Shown here piece after piece: positions 1 through 11,320 of a stretch of DNA of 64,000 nucleotides. Location of the stretch: the NCBI RefSeq assembly GCF_963678635.1, contig NC_087064.1, positions 42,187,165-42,251,164 on the forward strand, written 5' to 3'. The notes beneath the pieces were generated by a model. That model had not been told where the DNA came from, did not search any database, and saw only the letters and a list, made by a program, of their open reading frames with translations. Both the position numbers and the translations under genes were made by a program. The stretch comes from Symsagittifera roscoffensis (lineage: Eukaryota > Xenacoelomorpha > Acoela > Convolutidae). The first letter of the stretch is position 1; every line of letters begins with the position of its first letter.

Positions 1-753
1 CGACACAATATGTGGCCATTAAGCTTATAATATACAGGCCGAAACCGAACAAGCCAAAAAAAGGAAAAAAAAAACAAAACTTGAAAATTAAATAAATCGA
101 GTTAGTGGAACAACATAAAAAGCAACATATAAACTTTGAACGATATAGGAGATATAATTAAAACACTTAGGTGCACAAAACATATTTTTGATGTAAATTT
201 GTTGTTTATAGAGTTTTCCAGAAAATGAGTCCAGATTACTCCTGTGAACGAAGTTTTTTACTGGAAAAAAGTCGAGTACCCTATAAAAATCGCAGTCGGG
301 GGGGGGGGGGGGGGAGGGGGGGTTTGTATTGTTGAAGTATACATGAATTGAAGTTATTTGTGACATCACCACAGGGGGCTTTAATTTATTTCTTCCTTGC
401 CTGGAGGCCATGATGAGAAAAAGCCGGGCTCTTTTTCCTTCCCCCCAACCCACCTGCACATTTATACAAGTAAAATTTCTGTTCCCACCATGACAAACAT
501 TACTGTAGGCCATGAGAAACAAATTTGATCTTCGGAATAAACCTTTTAAAAACCCACATTACATTATAAAATTAATGCTGATGTGAGGCAAGGGGGGGGG
601 GATAGCCAAGAGCCGGTCGAATGGCAATCTTGATTGACTTGACTCCAATAGCATGTGCTAAAAGAAGTTCACAGAACCCTTAAAATCTCTGTTCACTGCT
701 TAACATGTGCACGTGCCAATGTGCTGTTCATTCAGAGCTAACGATATCCAGTT
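1..753. other. Intergenic, no gene seen; G-runs
   Basis: No coding signal could be supported. A homopolymer G tract at 298-314, one A, then seven more G at 316-322 form a strongly purine-biased stretch; a second G-run lies near 592. The long minus-strand ORF over this tract only reads the G-run as prolines. Confidence 0.6.
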
Positions 754-1896
754 ATGAACAACCAGAACATACGAGGAGAAATTAATGGTATCCAACTGTC
801 AGCGTACCTTGGCATCTCTACCATTCTCACAAAACTCATCGGATCTGACTACTTGTCGGCAATAAATCCTTGGATACGCGACGACGACGACGAACCCACG
901 GCAGAAGCTGATTGGCCAATCGAAGATAATACAACACTTCTACCTTGGTACCTTGTCATCTTTGTCCAGCTATCAATTGGTAGTGTAATTGGAATAATCG
1001 TGAAGAAAGCCATTTTCCTTTTAGCTAAATTGCTGAAATCAAGAAAATCAAGAAGTCATCCAAATCAACAAGCAACAATGGCTTACTCAGATTCTGACTT
1101 GGATTACCGAGAACCCGATTTGGAGGACCTAGATGTGAACGAAACTGTCCATGAAGAAAACATGAAAAAAGCTATGAGCATGCTATCTCTGATCAGCACT
1201 CCTCAAGACACTTCCAGTGGGCACATGGTAGATACTTTCACAGATGAGCAGCAATTAAATCTTGACCTGCCCGCATCCATAGAACAAGATTCGGTGGAGC
1301 TCGAAAGTGGTGCCAATTTGACACCAGATTCCAGCCGCCAAGCTAAAGGTAGCGGAACCAGCGGCGCAAGTTCATTCATTGCCCTTGTGACTCCAAATAA
1401 AAAAAAAGTAGAATGCGCAACGATTGAGAGCCTCGATAAACCCTCTTCGCCTAAAGACGAAGTCAAAATGAGCGTTAGAGCAGCAGCTCGACTTTTTGAA
1501 AACAATATAACTCCTGTTTCGGTTTTGTCTTCGCGACTTCCGAGACCGAAGATTCCGACAACTCCTCGACAGCACCGAAGGAGTCTCGTTTCTCCCAATT
1601 TGGTTCAACGATGGGATACCTTTGAGTGTGCGACTCCTCGAAAGTGTGCAATCAACAATACTCCACACGCACCAATTAACGCCGCGTCAGGTGATCGAGA
1701 ACTCATCACGTCGAAAAAAACCATGGAACAGAATGAAGTTGTGGAAGATTTACCAGGTGAAAAAACTAAAGAGCACAATGAGCAGGAGGACGCTGAATCA
1801 ATGGAGGCAAAAGGAGATTGTTCAGATTCGAATTGGTCTGACGCCGAAAATGGAATCGTATCTGAGACTACAGAATGGGTAGTGTACAATGATTAG
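754..1896 (+). CDS. Unrecognised single-pass membrane protein, 380 aa
   Basis: This is the longest open frame in the window and does not look like a shadow of another gene. The start is the first ATG, just after an AG-ended pyrimidine-rich stretch that could be a splice or trans-splice acceptor. Residues 1-60 contain an acidic DDDD run (43-46). Residues about 62-83 are a hydrophobic segment (LLPWYLVIFVQLSIG...), followed by basic residues (KK, KSRKSR), consistent with one membrane anchor and a large cytosolic C-terminal part. That tail is low-complexity and Ser/Thr/Pro/Asp/Glu-rich. It holds a short conserved-looking helix at 240-250 (SVRAAARLFEN), a basic Pro-rich patch at 259-272 with SRLP and PKIP, and a very acidic end (330-380). 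I do not recognise the family and propose no function. Missing flanking exons cannot be excluded. Codon use is less AT-extreme than in the flanks, which supports real coding. Confidence 0.7.
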   Translation: MNNQNIRGEINGIQLSAYLGISTILTKLIGSDYLSAINPWIRDDDDEPTAEADWPIEDNTTLLPWYLVIFVQLSIGSVIGIIVKKAIFLLAKLLKSRKSRSHPNQQATMAYSDSDLDYREPDLEDLDVNETVHEENMKKAMSMLSLISTPQDTSSGHMVDTFTDEQQLNLDLPASIEQDSVELESGANLTPDSSRQAKGSGTSGASSFIALVTPNKKKVECATIESLDKPSSPKDEVKMSVRAAARLFENNITPVSVLSSRLPRPKIPTTPRQHRRSLVSPNLVQRWDTFECATPRKCAINNTPHAPINAASGDRELITSKKTMEQNEVVEDLPGEKTKEHNEQEDAESMEAKGDCSDSNWSDAENGIVSETTEWVVYND

Positions 1897-4398
1897 GTGG
1901 CATCTTAGGCAGAACACGCGTCAAAACTGAATAATATCAAAACTTATAAGGTTATTTAATAGTTCAGTGCATAAGTTGAATAGCTTTCCAAAACTTGAAT
2001 CAATTTAGTCTCACCTTTCAATTTGTTTTATCTATCAATGATCTAATGACAAGAAAAAATTAAATGGATTGAAAAAAGGCTCTTTCCCTTTCCTTGCCCC
2101 CACCTTTCAAATGTTCTCTTTGAAAAGGTGTTTTACGAGTAATTGTTGCTAAGCCCACAAGGCTATGCTGTAAAAAATATGAAAATTAAATCTTCACAAT
2201 ACTTAGATTGACCACAAGGCCAAGTTTCAAAGCATTATGACAATTTTAAGTAATTTTTCAAATTGAAAAATCAAAAAAGAGAATGAGTGGAAAAAAAGCC
2301 AAAACTAATAGGATTATAAGTGCACAATGAAAAAAAGAATCGGTTACAGTGCAAGTAGCACAGAATGTTCCGACCATAGTATTGAAAAAACAAATTAAGG
2401 TCGTTTTTTTCCTGCGTGGTGTAAAAAAAGATCAGAACGATAAGAATAGATCTAACGCATATTTGATAGTCATAGAAAATAGGCCACGTGGAAATCAATT
2501 TTTTGAGAAAAAGAACCTAAAAAACAAAACAAAAAATATTTTTTAATTTTTAGATTCCAAAAATGGCGCTAAAAAACTCCGAAAATTACCTTGAATCCAG
2601 AAAAATTAAGGTTTCACGGCTTGAAAACAGCATAATAAGCTAGTGTAAGCCTGCATGCTCACTTAATAGCTCGAAATTAAACCAAAAATGTAAAATTTCA
2701 AACCGATTTTTCTCGACAGAGAAAAAAAATTTCAAAAATTTTTGATGTCGTTCCAATCACGATCAAAAGAGCTTAAATATCATATATCACTAGACCCGTT
2801 CCGATAATTTTTTGTGGTATTTGATTTTGCGAGAAAAGAAAGAAAAAAACTAAAGCACTCGAATATAAAGTTTCTGTCCATTTTTCAAATGGCCGGAACA
2901 AAAAAAGGATAGCCGCTTACTGTTCCGACCATAATCTTAAAAAACAAGATAAAATTCAAGCTAGTGAGGATTTCTGAGATATGTGATAATATGACCGAAC
3001 GAAAAAATAGAACTTAGGAAAATTCGATATTCAGAGTAAAATAGGCAAATTCGAAATTGACTAAAAAAACTTAGAAAATGACTAAAATAAACAAAAAATT
3101 TCTTTTTTTTTTTAATTTTTGAAGTTTTTAATTCCGAAAATAGCTCTAACAAACTCCAAAAACTAGCTTTCCACGAGTAAAACTAAATTTTCAAGACTTA
3201 AATTTAAAAAAGGATAAATAGGCTATTGTAAGCCTGCACGCTCCCTTTATTCGGTCGAATTTTACAAAATTAATCCAAAATATCAAACCGCTTTAATTTC
3301 GGCATGTTCGACAGTCATAGTAATATAGGCAAAATGGTCTACAATTTTTGTAGAAAAATGACTAGAAAACAAAAAAAATATAAAATGGCACTTGAGTTCA
3401 CGGGGAAAACAAAAAAATAAAAAACTAAAACGCACCCGAATACAAAGTTTCTTCACATTTTTCATTTGGTCGGAACAACAAGACTAGCAATTGCTGTGCA
3501 AGTACCACATGTTACGACCACATTAAAAAAAAACATTTCTTTTGGTAAAATCCTGTGTTGTTAAACGTGTAGAGAGAAAAACTTCGGGATTTTTTTTTTC
3601 AGGTAACCTTGTTAGAGACTTAAGCTGGGAAGGTGACATATGAAACGGCTCGTTTCCAATTACTCTCCTCCCTTTTCAAAAATTTGATTTTTTTTCCGAA
3701 AACTTGATTCGCGGAAGCTAACTTAAATTGAACCTGAAGATTTAAACTGTTTCAAAACGTTTGAACAAGAACAAGTGAACAATTTCTTTTTTTATTTTTG
3801 TACCTGTAACTTGCCGTATGAACAGTTTTTGAACAGTTTTTTTTGTTATAATTCTACAAGGGGGACTGAAAACCACTTTTTCCGAAAAAATCATCGCGAA
3901 CTTTTAAAGAGTCTGAACTACGTTCAGTGACTCTTAACCAATAATTATACAATTTATAGGCACCATCGCTACCAGAGTGCCACAATGTCATACGAATCGG
4001 CGACTAAAAAGCAAAAGCTTAAAACGGTTTTCTCGGTACTGAAAAAAAACTTTGGAACATTGTAAATGTCATTCGAATATAGTCGAAACAAAAACGCTTG
4101 TTAATCGCACATTTAATCAAACTGAACAAGGAAAATCAAAAGACAATAAAATCCGTTCGCTATATTGTAACTGAAGCGTCATTAGAATTGAATTCTCTTC
4201 TTTTGAGAAAAACTAAGTTTCAAACCAAAAACAATTTTTCACAAATGAAAAACCTGAGATATGTTTTACAAAACGTTCTATCTAAATTAAATAAATTCAT
4301 TTCTTTACAATTCCCGAGATCATTTCAAATAAGCCTTGATATTTTAACTGAAAGCATTGTCATGATCACACAAAATTGATGAGATGGAAGCCCGTAAG
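1897..4398. other. Intergenic with R1 repeat copies
   Basis: No host exon was recognised. Most of 2338-3525 is R1 repeat. The remaining sequence is AT-rich. The small ORF at 4098-4379 has no recognisable domain and lies just beyond the TTC36 stop. Confidence 0.5.
2338..3525 (+). repeat. R1 interspersed repeat, adjacent partial copies
   Basis: At least two copies of a family here called R1. Each copy opens near GTTACTG...GTTCCGACCATAG (2345, 2920), passes a 'ggcgctaaaaaactcc'-like block and a stretch of CCTGC-CGCTC words, and ends near CCGATAATT...TGATTTTGCG (2810-2838). Parts of a third start occur at 3434-3525. No ORF is conserved between copies, so the element is probably non-autonomous. 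Confidence 0.6.
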
Positions 4399-5468
4399 CT
4401 ACGAGTACATCTGTTCTCCATCGACGCACTTCTGCAGCATTACTGTTAACATGTCATTGCAGAGTGCTGCATACGGGTTCAACTGGACAACGAGTTTCTT
4501 CGCGATTGGATTTCCGAGAGCTGCAGCTTCTTCCAAATCTTTCAGGAATAGATCATCATGGCCTTCAAATCGATGCAGACATCCTCGCTGTGTTAGAGCC
4601 AGAGCAGCAACAGCTCCTGCAAAAATCAATTATTATTCAATATGATTTGTAAGAGTTACAAGCTAAACAAGATCAGAATATCATTTAGGCTCATAGGTTA
4701 AAGATTCAAAGCGTAGTTTGGTGACAACTCAGTATATACTATTTGTCATGATAAATTTAGGCACCTGGAAACAATTCTGCAAGAAGAACGACTCCTTTCC
4801 AAGCAAATTAAAAGAAGTGAAATAGACTATAAAGCAGTGAATTTACGGTTTGGTGCAAACTATATTTCCTATATGGACTGATAAATTAACTTACCCTTGC
4901 CCTTTGATATCCCAATAGCACAGTTCAGGTCTTCTAGCGCCCCTTCCCTATCTTGCAGCAGCTGTTTGATCTGAGCTCTGTTGTTGTAAGCTGAGGCGTA
5001 GTCCTTGTGGTCGCAGATTATGTCGTTTAGAGTCTTCAAGGCATCATTCAATTGACCTTCTTCAGCTGTATAACAGAAATTTTATTTGATTCCAAAAACG
5101 ATTTCCTTTATCCTCATAAAATAATACGCTAAATAATAAAACGCTAAAAGGTGCTCATTACAAGCATCAAATTCAAAGACAACTATTTAACTTCCAAAAA
5201 AAAAACATTTTTTGACGTCTCCGAGAACTTTTTTTCTCAACTCTCAGAGAGAAACCTTGCGATGAAATATTTCCATAATCTCACCTTGTTTGATGGCTTC
5301 TCGTTCTCTATTCAAAAGTTCAAACAACCTCTCATCGCCCTCGTTGAAAGGCTTGCAAAACGAGCATGATTTATAGTTTTTAACTTCCGAATCCAGGCGT
5401 ATAGAAGAACCAAACGGCTCGTTGGGATTGGTGATGGCATGTACAATAGCTTCGTCACTGTACAACAT
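4399..5468 (-). CDS. TTC36: Tetratricopeptide repeat protein 36 (three exons)
   Basis: Exons on the minus strand are 5468-5285, 5065-4895 and 4616-4399; the introns use GTGAG...ACAG and GTAAG...GCAG. Phases are 1 and 1, and the spliced frame is 190 residues plus TAG, close to the roughly 189 residues of vertebrate TTC36. The N-terminus carries DEAIVHAITNPNEPFG, matching the family's conserved start. The middle exon carries the TPR core (ASAYNNRAQIKQ, then GALEDLNCAIG), and the last exon has the hallmark end NPYAALCNDML. The ATG at 5468 is four residues before the conserved DEA motif, as in relatives. TTC36 is a small soluble TPR protein; a chaperone-associated role is reported in vertebrates and is not shown by this sequence. 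The identification is firm; only the start codon carries slight doubt. Confidence 0.92.
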
Positions 5469-7796
5469 GTTGAAAGATAACTCAATGAAGCAAAACACAA
5501 ATTCAACTGAAACCAAATATGTACTTGAATGGCCAGCAGTATCCCGAGAACGCAATAACACGCATATTAAGCTCTAAGGAGTTACCAGTTAAGGTCTTAA
5601 CTGAAGAACAGCGATTAGAGGAGATACAAAGTAGATCTATCAGGCGTTACTCATTCTCAAGCATAATTTCGTATGCAGATCAAAACTTCGAAAATGAGGC
5701 TTGAAATAACCAATCAAAGAGAAGCAAAACTTACAAAGCATGAAATCGGATGAAAAACATCTGTTTCAATCGCAGTAAAGCCCAGACGTTCCGAATGTCC
5801 ATATTTGAAAAAGACTCTCTTTCGCCAAACTTTAATGTTTACACCTAGTTGTGATTTCTAATGATCTGATTATAAACACAGAGGCGAAGCGGAGCGATAC
5901 AATATAAAAAATATCAGTGCAAGCTAGCAGTCACGAACGAAAGCCACTAAGTACAAAAAAAAATAGAAAACAAAAATAAACTTCAAACTTGAAAAATCAA
6001 AAACTATTTGGAATCATGTTCAATTTGCGGAAAATGCGTCCAGAAACACAATCAACTGCAATTAATGAAAATTCAAAAAAATAACAAGCGGTAACTGAGC
6101 CAACGAAACTTTAAAAAATTTCCAGGGAACCGAATATACATTTGTTGTCATGAAAAACTTTGAATTATAAGACCTATTCTAAAATTTTTAGCATTTTGTG
6201 CGATCCGGAACGAAGCATAAAACTTAAGGTTCCTTTGAAAATACCCCAAATTAGGTCACTAAGCGAAAAAATAATAAGCCAAAATCATTAGAGACGAATA
6301 AGGTTTTAAGCGAAAAAAAAAATCAAAATCAGTCAAGGATTGTAAAATTTAAAATTGCAGGAGTAATTCAAAACACTGAACGCAACTATATGGAAAAATA
6401 CGTATATCAAAAATCAGTTCTACGATAATGCAAATGAGTCGACAAAGTATAAGCAGACAAACTATAGGCCATTTTTTTGGAATGGAATTATTCCAGTATG
6501 AAAAAAAACATTCCTGGTCAGATTCGAGCAAACAACCTCTGGCGCCCTAGCGTATTCTCCACCTCCAAGCTAAGTACAGGACACGCATAGAAGTTTGAAT
6601 TTATTATGAACCAAGATACAAGTGATTCAATTGAGTCTGTTAAACCAGTTAACCCGAAAAAAAATCAGGATTCCGCTTTGATAACGCTTGCTAATCGCAA
6701 GCGTAAACAGGGCAAAAACTAAATCAACAGTAATTGCGCATAGTGCAATGCCAGAAAAAAAAGTCAAAATTTGATAAGGACTGAAAAGGTTCACTAACCA
6801 AGTGATTCAACACGTAACCAAGTAGCATGCGAGCACAATCAAAATTATAGAGCCATAAAGTACTGATATTCTAGAAATCCCCCCTCTGCTGAAACACAAA
6901 ATATAAAAAAAAATTGTGTTTTCCTTTCAAACGACGCAAAATTAGATCCTTAAACCGATCCAACATAAACTGAAACCATATTGGCCGAATAAAGCTTCTG
7001 AGCAAAAAATCAATAGGAGACAAACAAACAAAGTCAGGGGATAGTAACTTGCATGAATAAATCAAAAACGCTCCAAAATACAATGAAATTGCTTCTGCAC
7101 AAGTAAGTTTCGTGATGTGCCAATCAAAGCGACAAAACATAGATGGCAAAAGTTAGTCAAAAGGCCGACAACTTCTTTGGAACAAGAAAATGTCGATTAA
7201 AAAAGGCCTGACCGGGTTCGAACATAGGTCCTTTGTCGTCATGAACTTGGACTTTGGATTTTATATCGATCAAGCTATCAAAAGATTCAAGCAATTTCAA
7301 TATAAAAGTTCTTTACCTGAAATCTGAAGTCTATAATCTGATTTGATAGCCCTTGATAGTCATATGTGTAAATATAAGTTTTACAGAGAGGCAAAGTGCA
7401 CTTCGAGGGAAAATGAATAAAAAAACAACAAATTTTAAAAAATAAATGACCTTTTTAGAATTGAACTTCAGTCCTCGGACATATTCAAGTTTCCGTGATG
7501 TCTTCTCTAAACAAATTCTTCTACTGACTCATAGAACTCTAAGACAATCGAGGCAGCGGCAAAAGAGCTTCAAAATGCACAAAAAGGCAAATACACAATT
7601 TCATCAAATAATTTGGAATAAAATACCACACTACCAAACTCAAGACAACCACACTAAATTACTGAATTGAAAAGTTTTTTTATCGTACTGAATGAAACAA
7701 ACAGTTAACTTATGTTCATTCGATGAATTAAAAATGCATCAACTGCGTTAATTAACTAGTAGTCTTGTAGTATTATACTACCCTTCAGGTACCTGA

Positions 7797-7903
7797 TGAG
7801 AAGAAAAGTCCAGAAACACAGATGAGTCCTGTAAACAAAATTATTTACAGGAAGAAAAGTCTACTACCTGATTCCAAAACCCTTGCTTATCGGGAAGGTA
7901 ATT
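7797..7903 (+). repeat. ~100-bp segment duplicated at 9.5 kb, copy 1
   Basis: Nearly identical to 9505-9608. Both hold an inverted repeat, CCTGTAAA...TTTACAGG, around a short AT spacer, and end at CCCTTGCTTATCGG. This looks like a recent copy of a short mobile element; the flanks diverge on both sides. Confidence 0.7.
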
Positions 7904-9395
7904 ACTACAAGAAAAATTTCAGCAAAATTTTGCTGTTTTTCATTAGAAAAAAAGGGTTTTCAAACTCACACACACTCTAACAACTATGCAGAAATTGACA
8001 TTTCCGAAATAGCTCAAAAACAACGTCTCTAAATTAGCAAATAAAAACACTGGAACAAAAAAGAAAAAAAAACAACCATTAAGTACAAAAAAATATGTAT
8101 TTTGAAAAAATTGAGAAAATTACGATAATATCCAAAATGTAATTATTTATAATGTGCGAATTATACACAACCAATTTTCTTGTGAAAGGAAGTTGAATTT
8201 ATTTAATGAATTTGTAATTAAAATAACAGTGAACATTAAAGTCGATAAATTTAGCAAAAAATCTTATCAAAAAAATCGAAAAAAAAAGAGTTTATATTTG
8301 ACACAGACGCGAAGCTAAGCTTCGCACCACTTGCGATACGACACAAACGTAAAAAAAAACATAAGTTTATGCACATAATGAAAAAAAAATTGGCGAACCA
8401 AAATTTTCGTAAAGCTTGAGGTACCTCTTTGATATTGAATGAATTTGCTATACTGGTGCGGGTCGAAAAAAGTGATTTCAAAAAGTGGACTTGCCCAAAA
8501 CCTTAGTTATTTATCAACTAAAATAAATGAGACGAGCAAAAAATTTCGAGACAATCAACTTTTTCAGCGACATATCATTTCTTTTACAAAAAACTAAGGA
8601 TTCGCCGCTTTTGCAGGAAACATTATCGCAACAGGTTTTCAATTAAAATTTTTTTAAATCTCAGATTTGTTTTTGTAAGTTTTAAGAAAATTCAAAAAGT
8701 TCGAAGATTGCCGCAGAAAAGTAAAATGTTATACTCTGCATATAAGTCATATGGCTTGTAATAAATTCATGACGTCACCTGGTGAACATGCGAAAAAAAA
8801 ACGATTTTTTGGGAAAAAGCCTAGTACCCGGTTGCAATACACTTGCTATCGCAAAAGCAATTATGTCCTCGAAAAAAGTGAGCCCAGGAAAAAAAGCTAT
8901 TTCGTTTAATTCGATTTTGAATTGAAAGCATGATTTATATTGTTCTGACCATCAAACTTCAGGACGAACTTTAATTTTATTTTTTGCTTTCACAAAAAAT
9001 CTGACACTTAAAGTAAACAAAAAACATAACACTGAATCTCATGAAAATTTAGGGGGAAACAACTTGAATTTTCTGAGCGATACGATCGCTAAGAGCCTCT
9101 GTTCATCTTCTCGTGAGTAAAACTGATTTTTTCTTATAACGACCCAAAATTAAACAAAAAAGGACCAAAAAAACTTTGCAGCGATTACAGTGTAGAAAAA
9201 TAAGAGATTACGAAGTCAAGGGAAGTAAAATTACGAATTACTCATAATTAAATCAATCACTAAAAACAACATTAAAGAAAAAAGCGCGTAGCAAAAAAAA
9301 ACGCTTTTGATTACAAGATTGGTCAACTAAGCCGAAAAAAGAGAAAGATAAGCAAACAAAAATTTGGCCGACAGATTGTCGAGGTTTCAAAAACA

Positions 9396-9462
9396 AGTCC
9401 TGGTCAGATTTGAACGCAGGACCTTTGCCAACCCAGGTTTATTCGTTACCTCCAGGCTAAGT
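9396..9462 (-). repeat. tRNA-like (SINE head) sequence
   Basis: Read on the minus strand, this ends with a B-box-like GTTCAAATC-type word and is preceded by an A-box-like region ending in CTTAGCC; on the plus strand it is the typical antisense tRNA pattern (TTTGAAC then a GGAC word). Stems are too degenerate for a working tRNA, so a tRNA-derived short element is more likely. Confidence 0.35.
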
Positions 9463-9504
9463 GGGCCGAGAACGCTAAAAAATTGAATTAATTATGAAAA
9501 AAGG

Positions 9505-9608
9505 TACCCGAAGAGAAGAAAATTCCAGAAACACAGATGAGTCCTGTAAACAAAATTATTTACAGGAAGAAAAGTCTACTACCTGATTCCAAAACCCTTG
9601 CTTATCGG
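9505..9608 (+). repeat. ~100-bp segment duplicated from 7.8 kb, copy 2
   Basis: Second copy of the segment at 7797-7903, differing at only a few bases near its left end. It keeps the CCTGTAAA/TTTACAGG inverted repeat. Confidence 0.7.
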
Positions 9609-10358
9609 AAATATATATATTTTTTCAATTTTCTCCATGCGCCATATATTTTCTCCATATATCATTTAGAGAAAATCCGAGTTCCGAGATATTAAGAAAT
9701 GGGATTTGAATAGTTACTTTCTTGTGGCTCAGAAAAAAATTACCATGAGATCTTTTCAAACCATTATCGATATATCAAAAAAAGCAACGAAAATTTTTGG
9801 AACTCAATTACTTGTAGCATTACGGCAACAAAAATTTTAAAATATTTTTGGATGAAGTAAAAATTGCTACAATCATAATAAAACCCATACAGTGGCAACG
9901 TTAGCCCTCACAAATAAGCAGACCTACAATAGCCCGACGCGTAATTATTTTGCAGCAAAAAAATCAGATTCTAAAAAATCCGGATTCGAACCATTGGCTT
10001 TTGTCTGATAAAGTATGAGGTTACCGATGCTCCAAACTGGTAAAACTAGTAGCTGAAACCTGATATGCTAATCAAGCAAAATGAGGATTCCAGAAAAGTC
10101 CTGAGAACATTTATTTAGGAAAAAGTTTCCGGTTGCAGTTACCTTGCTAATCGCAGGGGCAATAACATCCGCGCTGCCTGCTTGCATATCTATGAAGAGT
10201 ATGCCCAGTTAAAAAAACTGTCCAAGTTATGAATTAGAGTTCAAAAATTGAAACTAAATTTAATTTATCTACTATTAGCCGTGAAAACTTAGTGGTGTAG
10301 AGTTTCTAATCGGTTTTCATGATTGATAATGGTTAATTTATACATAAAATTCCATCAT

Positions 10359-10364
10359 TTTATT
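10359..10364 (-). terminator. Polyadenylation signal of ZFYVE19
   Basis: AATAAA on the minus strand, about 55 nt past the ZFYVE19 stop codon. It predicts a short 3' UTR. Confidence 0.65.
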
Positions 10365-10418
10365 TCACACTTTCTGCATGTCTCTTCTGGGCGCTGAAAC
10401 ATCTGATTGAAAATCATT

Positions 10419-10616
10419 TCATTTGGAGTACTTGACAGTGCGATGGTGTCTCATGTCTGAGTCTGAGTGATCTTCTTTGAAGCAGCGCGAACAATAAAGA
10501 GCCCCTTCGCACTCTTCGTCCACGCACCTCAACTGAGCATTACCATTGCATATCACACACCACGGCAACTCACTATCTTCATTGTCACTACTCGGACCCC
10601 TTAATGTTGACTGGGG
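10419..10616 (-). CDS. ZFYVE19: ZFYVE19/ANCHR terminal exon, C-terminal zinc finger
   Basis: Last coding exon, 65 residues plus TGA. It starts after the acceptor ATGTTTTCAG in phase 0. It encodes the conserved ELPWCVICNGNAQLRC block, followed by a B-box-like C-x2-C ... C ... C ... C-x2-C ... H ... H pattern ending HHRTVKYSK, as at the end of vertebrate ANCHR. In known orthologues this protein sits at centrosome and midbody and delays abscission when chromatin bridges persist. An AATAAA lies 55 nt downstream. Gene identity is secure from this exon alone. Confidence 0.9.
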   Translation of the reverse strand, partial: PQSTLRGPSSDNEDSELPWCVICNGNAQLRCVDEECEGALYCSRCFKEDHSDSDMRHHRTVKYSK

Positions 10617-10705
10617 CTGAAAACATGATATTTCAAACAATATTGTGGCATGAGTAAAAAATACCATTTGAAAAAGATGGTAACGCTCTTGTCACAATTA
10701 ATACA

Positions 10706-11110
10706 TAGCCAACAATAAGTTGGAAAAGAGTCAATGAACGCAAGAAAACAGAACAAATTATTTACTTACTTAATTTTACTTAATTTCATACAAAGGCAGT
10801 GAATGAACTTATAGCTCAAAAAATTATGATTGACACTTTTTTATTGTAATAATCCAAATTTAGAAAGCGTTTCGTGACTTTTACGATCAAGCGTTTCGTG
10901 TCCTTTACGATCAAGCGTTTCTTGACCTTAACACGTTTGCTGTTCGAGTTTGGTGTTTGCCTTCTTTTATTAAAAGAAATGAACTGAACTTGAAAATAGT
11001 CAAACCCCGGAAACTCAAATTTAAGCGTGATTCAACTCCAATACTTTTACCAAGAAATAAACAAAAAAACACCCAGACATAAAAGTCTTCACTACAATCA
11101 TGACTCTTGA
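10706..11110 (+). repeat. R2 interspersed repeat copy, with 25-bp triplication
   Basis: Opens with the R2 signature ACATAGCCAAC ... GAGTCAATGAACGCAAG. At about 10865-10935 the internal AAGCGTTTCGTGAC-type word with TTTACGATC is tandemly repeated three times. It lies in the last ZFYVE19 intron. Confidence 0.6.
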
Positions 11111-11168
11111 AATAACATCAAGCTCAGTTTTGATCACAAGCTTCAAACTTGATTGACCAAAAACTCAC

Positions 11169-11246
11169 AGGTCTGGAAGAAGAATCGGAAGGAATGTCCG
11201 GAAGTCTGCAGCCGAGATGTTGTTCGAGTCTATCCTCCTCCAAAAT
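11169..11246 (-). CDS. ZFYVE19: ZFYVE19/ANCHR small internal exon, 26 codons
   Basis: Bounded by a strong acceptor (TTTGTTGTCTAG) and a strong donor (GTGAGT), phase 0 at both ends, exactly fitting its neighbours. It encodes ILEEDRLEQHLG...LPDIPSD, which corresponds to the 'LTEEAALDEASGFNIP' region of human ANCHR. It was found by splice-phase reasoning, because it is too short and interrupted for ordinary ORF calling. Confidence 0.85.
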
Positions 11247-11273
11247 CTAGACAACAAAAGGTGAAAATAGTAA

Positions 11274-11320
11274 AGTAACTCTAACACAGAAGCGAAGCTG
11301 CGCTCTGTGTTAGAGTTACT
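11274..11320. repeat. Perfect 17-bp inverted repeat
   Basis: Arms 11274-11290 and 11304-11320 are exact reverse complements around a 13-nt spacer holding GCGAAGC. It begins 27 nt upstream (in the gene's direction) of the 78-nt ZFYVE19 exon, inside the intron. Confidence 0.85.

Larger units (their letters stand above)
5469..10418. other. Intergenic between TTC36 and ZFYVE19; repeat debris
   Basis: No exon recognised. It contains tRNA-like element fragments (about 6505-6580, 7205-7260, 9396-9462, 9975-10040), short CGAAGC hairpins (near 5880 and 8311), and a pair of roughly 100-bp duplicated segments. ORFs here are short and AT-driven. The TTC36 promoter should lie just above 5468, but no element can be named. 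Confidence 0.5.

Noticed and set aside
88-522. 144-codon minus-strand ORF with a proline run
   Set aside because: The prolines come from the G homopolymer on the plus strand; no domain and no conserved feature elsewhere in the ORF.
1203-1889. Several minus-strand and alternate-frame ORFs over 754-1896
   Set aside because: They are antisense or out-of-frame shadows of the 380-codon ORF.
4098-4379. 93-codon plus-strand ORF next to TTC36
   Set aside because: AT-rich, Lys/Asn/Leu-rich, no domain, antisense to the expected TTC36 3' UTR.
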